Assembly: GCA_035307765.1 (NCBI GenBank)
Contig: DATGHU010000034.1
Span: 253,417 to 317,416, forward strand
Source: a bacterium
GTDB lineage: Bacteria; Sysuimicrobiota; Sysuimicrobiia; Sysuimicrobiales; Segetimicrobiaceae
DNA: 64,000 bases
Direction of reading: 5' to 3'
How positions within the stretch are numbered: the stretch's first letter is position 1; every line of letters starts with the position of its first letter. Positions 42,277-51,304 of the stretch are shown in pieces. Under the pieces are notes generated by a model that worked only from the letters and a program-made list of their open reading frames with translations, did no database searches and was not told the origin of the DNA. A program made the position numbers and the translations under genes.

Positions 42277-42530
42277 CAGTGCATCAGCTCGTCAGGTGAA
42301 GACGGAGACATCTCGGCCAGGGTCGCTCCCGTAGAGAGCCGGGTCTGGTGAAATCCGGCGGAGAGGTCCGGCCGAGTCCGCTCCCGAGCCGCAGCCGCAC
42401 GGCGAACGCCGCAAGGCTGCCGGGTCCGCCCGATACCGCGTTCGAGTACCAGGCTGTGTGGTCATTTGGCCTGGATGAGGAGTGGCACCGCGAGCGCTCT
42501 CGCCTCCTTAGTGGCGGGAGCGTTGCTATT
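42277..42530 (+). promoter_or_regulatory. T-box riboswitch, predicted tRNA-Ser specific
   Basis: Leader RNA that reads the charging state of a tRNA and controls readthrough. Stem I is short (ACGGAG...CTCCCGT about 42311-42341). It is followed by AGAGAG-CCGGGTCTGGTGAAA-TCCGGC, the conserved stem III region. The T-box itself is AGTGGCACCGCG (42481-42492) inside an antiterminator formed by GAGG (42477-42480) and CCTC (42503-42506). The tRNA-pairing sequence TGGC calls for a tRNA ending GCCA, i.e. discriminator G73, as in bacterial tRNA-Ser. Downstream genes (serA, serS) agree. The specifier codon in stem I was not located with certainty. Confidence 0.85.
42495..42522 (+). terminator. T-box terminator hairpin
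   Basis: Ten-base-pair stem (42495-42504 with 42513-42522, one T-G pair), 8-base loop, then TTGCTATTT. Its left arm contains CCTC, which also pairs in the antiterminator, so the two structures exclude each other. Confidence 0.75.
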
Positions 42531-42563
42531 TCGAGAGACAAAACGATCCAGGAGGCGATAGCC

Positions 42564-43727
42564 ATGAGTGACATCAACCTGCTGATCCCCGGGCCGACCC
42601 CGCTCCCCCCCCGGGTGCTCCAGGCGATGGGGCAGCAGATGACCAACCACCGGGGCCCCACCTTTGGCCGGGTCATGGCGGAGATGCTTGCCGGCCTGAA
42701 GGACGTCTTCCAAACGCGCAACGACATCATCCCGCTCGTGTGTTCGGGAACCGGCGGGCTGGAGGCCGCGGCGGTCAACTTCATCGCGCCGGGTGACCGC
42801 GTGCTCTCGGTGAACAACGGGCACTTCTGCGAACGGTTCGCGGAGATCGCCGAGACCTTCGGCGCCCGCGTCGACCGGGTGCGCGCGGAGTGGGGCCGGC
42901 CCGTCCCCCTGGAGGCGATCGCCGCACAGATCCGGGCGGACGCCAACCGGGACTACCGCGCGGTGCTCGTCACGCAGAGCGAAACCAGCACCGGGGTGCA
43001 CAACGACATCAAAGCCATCCGCGACGCGCTGGGGGACCATCCGGCGCTCCTGATGGTGGACGCGGTGAGCAGCCTGGGGGCGATCCCCCTGGAGACGGAC
43101 GCGTGGCACGTCGATGTCGTCGTCACCGGCTCCCAAAAGGCGCTGATGAGCCCGCCGGGCATGGCGTTCCTCAGCGTGAGCGACCGGGCGTGGGCGGCCG
43201 CGGACCGCGCCCCGACCCCGCGGTTCTACCTCGACCTGCGCCGGGCGCGCACGGAGGTCCACAGGGCCCTGCCGAGCACGGCCTTCACCACCGCGGTGAC
43301 GGTGGCCTACGCCGTCCACGAAGCGCTGCGCCTGATCCACGAAGAAGGATTGGCGCACGTCTTCGAGCGGCACCGCCGGATCGCCCGGATGGTGCGGGCG
43401 GGCGTCCGCGGGATGGGGCTCCGCACCCTGGCCGATGACGCCTGGGCCGTGGACACGGTCACACCGACGTGCATGCCGGAGGGCATCGACGCCGTGGCGG
43501 TCGGCACCCGGGCACGCGAGGAGTACGGCGTCCTGCTGGGCCGGGGCATCGGGAATCTCGAACACACCATCGTACGGATCGGCCACCTCGGGTATACCCT
43601 GCCCGAGATGCTGCTGTCGGGCCTAGACGTGCTCGGACGGACCCTGAACGATCTGGGGCACCGCGTCCCCACCGACAAAGGACTGGCGGCGGCGCGCCAG
43701 ACGCTCGAGACCGCCGCGCGGCGCTAG
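42564..43727 (+). CDS. Serine-pyruvate/alanine-glyoxylate-type class V aminotransferase
   Basis: PLP enzyme, 387 aa, probably the transaminase step of serine synthesis in this operon. LLIPGPTPLPPRVLQAMGQQ is the family's start, LVCSGTGGLEAAAVNF the cofactor phosphate site, MVDAVSSLGAIPLETD carries the ring Asp and VVTGSQKALMSPPGMAFLSV the Schiff-base Lys. ATG 42564 is 8 bp after AGGAGG; the upstream open frame is the T-box leader. A classical serC is not seen here, and in some bacteria this family replaces it. It could also act on glyoxylate or on hydrogenase-like substrates as annotated in other genomes. Confidence 0.88.
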   Translation: MSDINLLIPGPTPLPPRVLQAMGQQMTNHRGPTFGRVMAEMLAGLKDVFQTRNDIIPLVCSGTGGLEAAAVNFIAPGDRVLSVNNGHFCERFAEIAETFGARVDRVRAEWGRPVPLEAIAAQIRADANRDYRAVLVTQSETSTGVHNDIKAIRDALGDHPALLMVDAVSSLGAIPLETDAWHVDVVVTGSQKALMSPPGMAFLSVSDRAWAAADRAPTPRFYLDLRRARTEVHRALPSTAFTTAVTVAYAVHEALRLIHEEGLAHVFERHRRIARMVRAGVRGMGLRTLADDAWAVDTVTPTCMPEGIDAVAVGTRAREEYGVLLGRGIGNLEHTIVRIGHLGYTLPEMLLSGLDVLGRTLNDLGHRVPTDKGLAAARQTLETAARR

Positions 43728-43741
43728 GTGGCGGACCCGCA

Positions 43742-45319
43742 ATGCGCATCTTGGTCGCCGACGGACTGGCCGAGGAGGGTCTCGCCCGGCTGCGCGAGTC
43801 CGGCGACCTCTTGATCCGATCGGGCCTGAGCGAGGACGAGCTCGCGGGAGAGCTCCCCGGCGTGGAGGCGCTGATCGTCCGAAGCCGGACCCGGGTGTCC
43901 GCGGAGGCCGTAAAGCAGGCGACCTCCCTCCGGGTGATCGCGCGCGCGGGGGTCGGGGTCGACAACATCGACGTCGCGGCGGCCACGCGGCAGGGGATCC
44001 TCGTCCTCAACACCCCGGAGAGCAGCACGATCGCGGCGGCCGAGCACACGCTCGCCATGCTGTTGTCCCTGGTCCGGCGGATCCCGCAGGCCCAGGCGGC
44101 CCTTGTCGCGGGCCGGTGGACGCGTGAGAAATTCATCGGCTCCGAACTGTTCGGGAAGACCCTGGGCGTGGTCGGGCTCGGCAAGATCGGCGGCGAGGTC
44201 GCGCGCCGGGCCGCAGCCTTCGGCATGCGGGTGCTCGCCTACGACCCCTACGTCACCGAGGAGCGCGCGCGCCGCCTGGGGGTCGAGCTGAGCGCGTGGG
44301 AAGAGGTGCTGGACCAAGCCGACGTCCTCACGCTCCACGTCCCTCTGGCCCAGGATACCAAGGCCCTGATCGGCCGAACGGAAATGGCGGCGATGAAGCC
44401 GGGGGCGCTCCTCGTCAACTGCGCCCGCGGCGGCCTGATCGACGAAGCGGCGCTGCTGGCCGCGCTGGAGGAAGGCCGGGTGGGGGGCGCCGCGCTCGAT
44501 GTGTTTGCGCACGAGCCCCCGCCGGACGGTTATCCGCTGCTTGCCCACCCGCGCGTCGTGGTCACCCCCCACCTCGGCGGATCCACACTCGAGGCGCAGC
44601 GGACCATCGCCGTCGACATCGCCGACCAGGTCCTCGCCGCCCTGCGCGGCGATCCGGTACACGGAGCCGTTAACGCGCCGGCGCTGGGGGAGGACACCTG
44701 GCGCCGCCTCGACCCCTTCATGCACTTGGCGCGGCGGCTCGGGGAACTCACCCAACAGGTCGCGGCCAAGCCCCTCAGCGCGATCGCGATGTCCTATGAG
44801 GGCGAGGTGGCGCGGATGGACACGCCGCCGCTGACCGCGTCGTACCTCACGGGCCTGCTGCACCGCGCCTCCGACCAGACGGTGAACCTGGTCAACGCCG
44901 TGGTCATCGCCAAGGAACGGGGGCTGGCGATCAGCGAAACCCGGACCGACCTCTGCGATGACTTCACCAGCCAGATCGTCGTCGACGCCCAGACCTCCGA
45001 CGGGGCGCTGCGCCTCGGCGGGACGCTCTTCGGACACCGGGAGGCGCGCATCACCCGGCTGAACCGATGGCGGCTCGATCTGGTGCCGGCCGACCACATG
45101 CTCTTCGTGTGGAACGAGGACCGTCCGGGGATGATCGGCGCGGTCGGAACGATCCTCGGCCGGCACTCGGTGAACATCGCCAACATGCACGTGGGACGGA
45201 GGGACGCCGGGGGCACCGCGCTCATGGTGCTCACCCTCGACGCGCCGGCTCCCCAGGCGGTCCTGGGCGAGATTCAAGGAGCGGGCGGCATCTCCCGGGT
45301 GAAGGCGGTGCAACTCTAG
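43742..45319 (+). CDS. serA: D-3-phosphoglycerate dehydrogenase (long form with ASB and ACT domains)
   Basis: First enzyme of serine synthesis. 525 aa. Rossmann loop GVVGLGKIGGEVARR (about 147-161), catalytic Arg in NCARGGLIDEAAL, Glu in LDVFAHEPP and His in VVTPHLGGSTLEAQ. The C-terminal part carries an allosteric substrate-binding region (about 320-450) and an ACT domain (MLFVWNEDRPGMIGAVGTIL) for feedback by serine. ATG 43742 lies 14 bp after the previous stop. Expression is under the T-box leader. Confidence 0.95.
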   Translation: MRILVADGLAEEGLARLRESGDLLIRSGLSEDELAGELPGVEALIVRSRTRVSAEAVKQATSLRVIARAGVGVDNIDVAAATRQGILVLNTPESSTIAAAEHTLAMLLSLVRRIPQAQAALVAGRWTREKFIGSELFGKTLGVVGLGKIGGEVARRAAAFGMRVLAYDPYVTEERARRLGVELSAWEEVLDQADVLTLHVPLAQDTKALIGRTEMAAMKPGALLVNCARGGLIDEAALLAALEEGRVGGAALDVFAHEPPPDGYPLLAHPRVVVTPHLGGSTLEAQRTIAVDIADQVLAALRGDPVHGAVNAPALGEDTWRRLDPFMHLARRLGELTQQVAAKPLSAIAMSYEGEVARMDTPPLTASYLTGLLHRASDQTVNLVNAVVIAKERGLAISETRTDLCDDFTSQIVVDAQTSDGALRLGGTLFGHREARITRLNRWRLDLVPADHMLFVWNEDRPGMIGAVGTILGRHSVNIANMHVGRRDAGGTALMVLTLDAPAPQAVLGEIQGAGGISRVKAVQL

Positions 45320-45354
45320 GATCCGGCCGCGGCCGGCGGCGAGGAGCGGCGGAG

Positions 45355-46644
45355 ATGGTGGACCTGAAACTGATTCGCGAGCAGCCCGACCTGTTCCGGG
45401 CCGGGCTGCGCAAGAAGGGCGCGGCGCCCGGCCTCGTGGATCGGGCGCTGGACGCCGACCGACGCCGCCGCGAGCTCGTCCAGCAGGTGGAGGCGCTGCG
45501 GGCCGCCCAAAACCGGGCCTCGCAGGAGATCCCCAAACTCGCGGGGGTCGCGCGTGGTGAGCGAATCGACGAGATGAAGCAGATCGCCGCGCAGGTCAGA
45601 GCGCAGGAACCGCTCCTCCAGGAGGCCGAGGCCGCGCTCCAAGCGGTGCTGCTCCAGATCCCAAACCTCCCCCACCCCTCGGTCCCGGAGGGAGGCCCGG
45701 ACGACAGCGTCACCCTCCGGGTGGTCGGGGCCCCCCCGGAGTTTGATTTCAAGGCGCGGGACCACGTAGAACTCGGCACGGCCCTGGGTCTCCTCGACAT
45801 CGAGCGCGGCGCCAGAGTCTCGGGATCGCGGTCCTACTTTCTGCGGCACGACGGCGCGCTGCTTCACCTCGCCCTCCTCCGGTTCGCGGTCGATCGGTTG
45901 GTGACCGAGGGGTTTACGCCGGTCATCCCCCCGGTGCTGATCCGCCGAGAGAACATGATCGGCCTGATGGGGGGCGCCTCCCTCGACGAGCAGATGGTCT
46001 ACCGGATCGAGGGGGAGGATCTCGCGCTCGCGGGGACCTCGGAAATGGCGCTGGGATCGATGCTGGGCGGAGAGGTGCTGAGCGAAGCCGACCTGCCGAT
46101 CCGGTTCTGCGGGATCTCCACCTGCTTCCGCCGCGAAGCCGGCGCGCACGGGAGGGACACCCGGGGGATCTTCCGCGTTCATCAGTTCGACAAGGTGGAG
46201 ATGTTCTCGTACTGTCATCCCGAGCGGTCGTGGGAAGAGCACGAGTACCTCGTCGACGTGCAGGAGCGACTCTGGCAGACGCTCGGGCTCCCCTACCGCG
46301 TCGTCAATATTGCCGGCGGCGACCTCGGGGATCCCGCCGCCCGCAAGTACGACATCGAGACCTGGATGCCCGGCCGCGGCGCGTTCGGCGAGACGCAGTC
46401 GTGCAGCAACTGCACGGATTTTCAGGCGCGCCGCCTCAACGTCCGGTTCCGCAGGCGGGAGGGGGGCGGGGTCGACTTCGTGCACACCCTCAACGGGACG
46501 GCGGTGGCGAGCACACGGGCGATTGTCGCGATCATCGAGAACTTCCAGCAGCGCGACGGCAGTATCCGCGTTCCCCCCCCGATCGTCCCCTACATGGGCG
46601 GGCGGACCGTACTGCAGCCTCCCGCCGCAAAGGCGGCGCGGTAG
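45355..46644 (+). CDS. serS: Seryl-tRNA synthetase
   Basis: Charges tRNA-Ser. 429 aa. The N-terminal coiled-coil arm (about 1-105; VQQVEALRAAQNRASQEIPK) binds tRNA. Class II motif 2 FRREAGAHGRDTRGIFRVHQ and motif 3 NGTAVASTRAIVAIIENFQQ are intact. ATG 45355 with GGAG just upstream. A synthetase under a T-box of the same specificity is typical Gram-positive logic: low charged tRNA-Ser raises both serine synthesis and charging. Confidence 0.96.
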   Translation: MVDLKLIREQPDLFRAGLRKKGAAPGLVDRALDADRRRRELVQQVEALRAAQNRASQEIPKLAGVARGERIDEMKQIAAQVRAQEPLLQEAEAALQAVLLQIPNLPHPSVPEGGPDDSVTLRVVGAPPEFDFKARDHVELGTALGLLDIERGARVSGSRSYFLRHDGALLHLALLRFAVDRLVTEGFTPVIPPVLIRRENMIGLMGGASLDEQMVYRIEGEDLALAGTSEMALGSMLGGEVLSEADLPIRFCGISTCFRREAGAHGRDTRGIFRVHQFDKVEMFSYCHPERSWEEHEYLVDVQERLWQTLGLPYRVVNIAGGDLGDPAARKYDIETWMPGRGAFGETQSCSNCTDFQARRLNVRFRRREGGGVDFVHTLNGTAVASTRAIVAIIENFQQRDGSIRVPPPIVPYMGGRTVLQPPAAKAAR

Positions 46645-46925
46645 GTTCCCCACCGAGATCGTGGAGACGGCGGCGCGCTTCCATCTCGCCGCCCCGCGCG
46701 ACGACCGACAGGCCCGCCCTTCCCCGACCGGATCGCCCCCCCCGGGACGAGTCTCGCGCGGGCCGCCGGTGCGCCCTGCCCGAGCCGGACGCGTGTCGGG
46801 AGCCGTTCGGAGGAGCAGGAGTCCCAACGCGCACGGACGAACGACGGCGCTGATCCCACGGGCCTCGATGGCTCGCCCTTTCACCATACCTGATTCGGGC
46901 CGGGAACGATGGAGGGAGGCGACCC

Positions 46926-48563
46926 ATGGCGACGATGCGGTACGCGCTGACCCTGCCGGCGATGCTCGAGCGGGCGGAGCGGGTCTTCCCCCGGAAGGCC
47001 ATCGTGTCCAGAACGCCATCGGGCACCTTCCGGTACACCTATCGCGACTACGGCCTGCGGGTCCGCAAGCTGAGCGCGGCGCTCCAACGCTTCGGCGTGC
47101 GCAAGGGGGACCGGGTGGGCACGCTCGCCTGGAACCACCACCGTCACCTCGAGGCCTACTTTGCCGTCCCGTCGATCGGTGCCGTGCTGCACACGCTCAA
47201 CCTGCGCCTTCCCCCGGCCCACCTGACCCACGTGATCAATCACGCGGCGGATAAAATCATCCTCGTCGACGCCGATCTGGTCCCGCTGCTGGAGGCGGTC
47301 GCCCCCGACCTGCGGACCCTGGAGGCCGTCGTCGTGATGGACGACGGGGTCGACCTGCCGTCGACCGCGCTGCCCCGCGTCGCGTCCTATGAGGCCCTGC
47401 TCGCGGCGGCCGAGCCGCTCGGGCAGTGGCCGGACCTGGACGAGTGGGACCCGGCAGGCCTGTGCTTCTCGTCGGCGACGACCGGCATGCCGAAGGGGGT
47501 GACCTATACCCACCGGGCGCTCTGGCTCCACAGCATGGCGTGGGGTCTCGCCGACACCGCCGCCCTCTCGGAACGGGACACGATCCTCCCCATCGTGCCG
47601 ATGTTCCACGTCAACGCCTGGGGGCTGCCCTTTACCGGGGTCTGGATGGGGGCGAAGCAGGTACTCCCCGGCCCGCGCCCGGATCCCAAAGTGTACTGCG
47701 AACTGATCCAGCAGGAGCGGGTGACCCTGGCCGCGGGGGTCCCGACGGTCTGGATGGGGGTGCTCGCGCACCTGGATCGGGAATCCTATGACTTGTCCAG
47801 CCTCACCCGGATCATCTGCGGCGGCGCGGCGCCGCCCCGGGCATTGATCGAGTCGGTCGAGTCCCGGCTCCGGGTTCGGTTCATCCACGCGTACGGGATG
47901 ACCGAAGCGGCCCCGCTGACGCACGTGGGGGGGCTGAAGAGCTACATGACGGACTGGGATGACGACCGCCGGTACGCGGTGAAGGCGAAGCAGGGGCTGC
48001 TCGTCCCCGGACTGGAGATGCGGGTTGTGGGGTGGGATGGGGCGGACGTGGCGTGGGACGGCAAGACGATGGGTGAGGTGTGGCTGCGGGGGCCCTGGAT
48101 CGCCGACGAGTACTATCGTGACGAACGCACGGCGGAAACGTTCAAAGACGGCTGGTACCGCACCGGCGACGTCGCCACGACCGACGCGGAGGGCTACCTG
48201 ACCATCGTGGACCGGATGAGAGATGTCATCAAATCCGGCGGCGAGTGGATCTCCTCGGTCGATTTGGAAAACGCCATCATGGCGCACCCATCGGTGGCGG
48301 AGGCCGCGGTGGTCGGAGTCGCGCATCCGAAGTGGCAGGAGCGCCCGCTGGCCTGCGTCGTCGTGAAGGCGGGGCGGACCCTCAGCGCGGACGAGATCCT
48401 GGCGCAGGTCAGGGACAAGTTTGCATCCTGGTGGGTGCCCGACGACGTGGTCTTCATCGATGAGGTGCCGAAGACCAGCGTGGGCAAGTTCGACAAGAAG
48501 GTGTTGCGGCAGCGGTTCGCCGCGCACCTGACGCCGCCGGGAACGGCATCCACGCGCCCCTGA
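46926..48563 (+). CDS. Acyl-CoA synthetase (AMP-forming, fatty-acid type)
   Basis: Activates a carboxylic acid to its CoA thioester via an adenylate. 545 aa. P-loop CFSSATTGMPKGVTYTHRAL (Ser-Ala in place of Ser-Gly), FIHAYGMTEAAPLTH, GWYRTGDVATTDAEGY (conserved Asp), DRMRDVIKSGGEWISSVDLE hinge and near the end PKTSVGKFDKKVLR with the catalytic Lys. ATG 46926 follows GGAGGGAGG. The 280 bp between serS and this gene shows no gene or obvious terminator. Medium- or long-chain acid specificity is likely but not proven. Confidence 0.92.
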   Translation: MATMRYALTLPAMLERAERVFPRKAIVSRTPSGTFRYTYRDYGLRVRKLSAALQRFGVRKGDRVGTLAWNHHRHLEAYFAVPSIGAVLHTLNLRLPPAHLTHVINHAADKIILVDADLVPLLEAVAPDLRTLEAVVVMDDGVDLPSTALPRVASYEALLAAAEPLGQWPDLDEWDPAGLCFSSATTGMPKGVTYTHRALWLHSMAWGLADTAALSERDTILPIVPMFHVNAWGLPFTGVWMGAKQVLPGPRPDPKVYCELIQQERVTLAAGVPTVWMGVLAHLDRESYDLSSLTRIICGGAAPPRALIESVESRLRVRFIHAYGMTEAAPLTHVGGLKSYMTDWDDDRRYAVKAKQGLLVPGLEMRVVGWDGADVAWDGKTMGEVWLRGPWIADEYYRDERTAETFKDGWYRTGDVATTDAEGYLTIVDRMRDVIKSGGEWISSVDLENAIMAHPSVAEAAVVGVAHPKWQERPLACVVVKAGRTLSADEILAQVRDKFASWWVPDDVVFIDEVPKTSVGKFDKKVLRQRFAAHLTPPGTASTRP

Positions 48564-48660
48564 GGCCTGGTCGCGGGCGACGTGCCGGGTTGCCGCGGAC
48601 CGGGGGGAAGCGAGCGGGAGCGCGGGGGAGATCCCGCCCGGGGGCGTGCCGGGCCGAGGT

Positions 48661-49272
48661 TCAGCTCGTCACCCGCGGCAGCCACCCCGGCCGGGCGGCT
48701 TCGAAGCGGGCGATCTCGGCCTCGTGGCGGAGGGTGAGCGCGATCGCGTCCAATCCGTTCAAAAGGCAGTGCTTCTTGAACGCGTCGATCGCGAACCGAT
48801 CAATGTGCCCGAAGCTGTCGGTCACGGTCTGCGCGTCGAGGTCCACGGTCAATTGATACCCTTCCCGCGTGCTCGCGGTGTCCAGGATCTGCCGAACCCG
48901 CTCCTCGGGCAGCTCGATCGTCACGAGACCCACTTGAGCGGAATTGTTGGCGAAAATATCGGCAAACGAGGGTGCGACGACAACCTTGAACCCGTAGTCC
49001 TGGAGCGCCCAGGGGGCATGCTCCCGGGATGACCCGCACCCGAAGTTCCGGCCGGCGACGAGCACCGTCCCCTCCCGGTACTGGGGCTTATTGAGGACGA
49101 ACTCCGGATCGGGGGCCCCATCGGCCAGGAAGCGCTTGGGATAGAAGAGGAACTGCCCGTATCCCGTCCGCTCCACCCGCTTGAGATACCGGGCCGGGAT
49201 GATCTGATCCGTGTCCACGTCGGCCCGATCGAAGGGCACGACGACGCCGGTGTGCGCCTTGAACGGGTCCAT
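48661..49272 (-). CDS. leuD: 3-isopropylmalate dehydratase small subunit
   Basis: Swivel subunit of the leucine-pathway isomerase that converts 2- to 3-isopropylmalate. 203 aa; DVDTDQIIPARYLKRVERTG and RNFGCGSSREHAPWALQDYG are the hallmark motifs. It starts 4 bp after leuC. Length is the bacterial LeuD type. Last gene of the ykuK-leuC-leuD operon. Confidence 0.95.
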   Translation of the reverse strand: MDPFKAHTGVVVPFDRADVDTDQIIPARYLKRVERTGYGQFLFYPKRFLADGAPDPEFVLNKPQYREGTVLVAGRNFGCGSSREHAPWALQDYGFKVVVAPSFADIFANNSAQVGLVTIELPEERVRQILDTASTREGYQLTVDLDAQTVTDSFGHIDRFAIDAFKKHCLLNGLDAIALTLRHEAEIARFEAARPGWLPRVTS

Positions 49273-49276
49273 CCCG

Positions 49277-50683
49277 CTACACCCTCCACTCCCGGATGTC
49301 CACGAAGTGCCCGGCGATCGCCGCCGCCGCCGCCATCGGCGGGCTGACGAGATGCGTCCGGCCTCCGGGCCCCTGGCGGCCCTCGAAGTTGCGGTTGGAG
49401 GTCGACGCGCACCGCTCGCCGGGTCCCAGAATGTCGGGGTTCATCCCCAGGCACATCGAGCATCCGGCCTCGCGCCACTCGAACCCGGCGGTGGTAAAGA
49501 TCCGGTCCAAGCCCTCGCGCTCCGCCGCCGCCTTGACCTGCTGTGATCCGGGCACGACCATCGCCCGCACCTTGGGATGCACCTTCCGTCCCGCCACGAC
49601 CCGAGCCGCCGCCCGGAGGTCCTCCAGGCGGGCATTGGTGCACGATCCGATGAACACCCGGTCAACGGCGATGTCCTGGATCGGGACCCCCGGCCGCAGG
49701 GCCATGTACTGAAGCGCGCGCTCGATCGCCCCCCGCGCATCCATGTCGGGCGCGGAGGCGGGATCCGGCACGCGGCCCGTCACGGGCTCAGACTGAGACG
49801 GGTTGGTTCCCCAGGTCACGAACGGCTCGAACGTGGACGCATCCAGGACCACGCGCCTATCGTACGTGGCGCCCCGATCGGTGGGCAGGGTCTTCCAGAA
49901 CGCGACCGCCTCGTCCCAGGCGGCCCCCTTGGGGGCGTACGGCCGGCCGGAGAGGTAGGCGAACGTCGTCTCGTCGGGCGCGATCAGCCCCGCCCGGGCC
50001 CCACCCTCGATCGTCATATTGCAGACCGTGAGCCGGCCCTCCATGGAGAGGCTGCGGATCGCCGACCCCGTGTACTCGACGACGTGCCCGATTCCGCCGC
50101 CCACGCCGATGCGCCGGATCACCCCGAGGATCAGATCCTTGGGCGTGGTCCCGAGCGGCAGCGCTCCGTCGATCCGGATCTCCATGGTCTGCGGCCGCCT
50201 CTGAGGGAGGATCTGACTGGCCAGCACGTGCTCAACCTCGGAGGTGCCGATCCCGAAGGCGAGCGCCCCGAGCGCGCCGTGCGTCGCGGTGTGGCTGTCC
50301 CCGCAGACGATGAGCATCCCGGGCTGCGTCAACCCCAGTTCCGGCCCGATAATGTGCACGATCCCCTGCCGCTGGCTCTGCAGCCCCTCCAGCCGAATTC
50401 CAAAATCGCGGCAATTCCGCTCCAGCGCTTCGACTTGGCGCCGGCTGATCGGATCGGTGATCGGCTCGGTCCGAGACGTCGTCGGGATGTTGTGGTCGAG
50501 CGTGGCAAACGTCAGATCCGGCCGCCGCACCCCCCGCCGGTGCATTCGCAGACCGTCAAACGCCTGGGGCGAAGTCACCTCATGGACGAGGTGGAGATCG
50601 ACGTAGAGCCGATCCGGCTCCCCCCCCTGGTGGCGAACGATGTGGGCGTCCCAGATCTTCTCGACCAGCGTTCGCGGTTTCAC
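49277..50683 (-). CDS. leuC: 3-isopropylmalate dehydratase large subunit
   Basis: Aconitase-family subunit with a [4Fe-4S] cluster, partner of LeuD. 468 aa. [40 protein letters not shown] and [18 protein letters not shown] hold the substrate and cluster residues (three Cys visible). GTG 50683 overlaps the stop of the YkuK gene (GTGA) and is preceded by GGGAGGGG. Bacterial LeuC length, not the shorter archaeal type. Confidence 0.95.
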   Translation of the reverse strand: MKPRTLVEKIWDAHIVRHQGGEPDRLYVDLHLVHEVTSPQAFDGLRMHRRGVRRPDLTFATLDHNIPTTSRTEPITDPISRRQVEALERNCRDFGIRLEGLQSQRQGIVHIIGPELGLTQPGMLIVCGDSHTATHGALGALAFGIGTSEVEHVLASQILPQRRPQTMEIRIDGALPLGTTPKDLILGVIRRIGVGGGIGHVVEYTGSAIRSLSMEGRLTVCNMTIEGGARAGLIAPDETTFAYLSGRPYAPKGAAWDEAVAFWKTLPTDRGATYDRRVVLDASTFEPFVTWGTNPSQSEPVTGRVPDPASAPDMDARGAIERALQYMALRPGVPIQDIAVDRVFIGSCTNARLEDLRAAARVVAGRKVHPKVRAMVVPGSQQVKAAAEREGLDRIFTTAGFEWREAGCSMCLGMNPDILGPGERCASTSNRNFEGRQGPGGRTHLVSPPMAAAAAIAGHFVDIREWRV

Positions 50684-51225
50684 GACCCCGACGCCCCTCC
50701 CGACCCTCCGACGGTCCCGGATGCCGCGGCGCGCGCGCGGTCACCTGCCCGGGGCTTGCCGGTCTCTCGATCCGCAACCTTGCTGGCGCCGTAGCTATCG
50801 GGCTTGGTGATCGCCGCATAGCCGCTGCCCTGGACCATGCCGACGACTTCCCGAATGATGCGCTTGGTCTCGCCGCGGTCCCCGACGTCGAGGTGGATCT
50901 CGACCGGAAGTTCGCTGAACCCGTTCTTTGCCAGCTGCGCGCTGACATTGCTGGCGGTTTCCAGGCTGAGCGATGTTTCATACAAAATGCGCTGGCGGAG
51001 ACTTTCGATCTTCCGGTTGCGGAACTTGTGGTAGAAGTACCGCCCCCCCCGCCCCACCCGGTGGATGATCACCGCGGTGACGAAGCAGGTGTCGTCCCCC
51101 AACAGTGAATCGGTGCCGATGATCAGATGGTATTTTTGGGAAGGCTCCTCTTGCATGTAGTCCACGATGTGCTTGAACATCCGCTCAAAGCTGAGCTTCC
51201 CGTGGGTTGGGCTGATGTATTCCAT
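50680..51225 (-). CDS. YkuK/DUF458 family RNase H-like protein
   Basis: 181 residues. [20 protein letters not shown], then [20 protein letters not shown] and [20 protein letters not shown] are conserved in the YkuK family, which is predicted to have an RNase H-like fold, with Asp of IGTDS as a likely metal ligand. In Bacillus it is a poorly known stationary or sporulation-linked protein. ATG 51225 follows AGGTGA. The C-terminal 35 residues are low-complexity and overlap leuC, so this gene is cotranscribed with leuCD, an unusual partnership. Confidence 0.82.
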   Translation of the reverse strand: MEYISPTHGKLSFERMFKHIVDYMQEEPSQKYHLIIGTDSLLGDDTCFVTAVIIHRVGRGGRYFYHKFRNRKIESLRQRILYETSLSLETASNVSAQLAKNGFSELPVEIHLDVGDRGETKRIIREVVGMVQGSGYAAITKPDSYGASKVADRETGKPRAGDRARAAASGTVGGSGGASGS

Positions 51226-51241
51226 GACTTCACCTGGCTCC

Positions 51242-51271
51242 AGTATACTCAAAGCTCAACCGAGGCGGCAA
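51242..51271 (-). promoter_or_regulatory. Promoter of the ykuK-leuCD operon
   Basis: Minus strand TTGCCG (51266-51271), 18-bp spacer, TATACT (51242-51247). Predicted start about 51235, leaving a leader of about 10 nt with the ribosome binding site. The -10 lies in the palindrome GAGTATACTC (51240-51250 region), a possible operator. Confidence 0.7.
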
Positions 51272-51304
51272 GGCGCCGACGGGAGGGAAGACGTCGCCCC
51301 CGTG

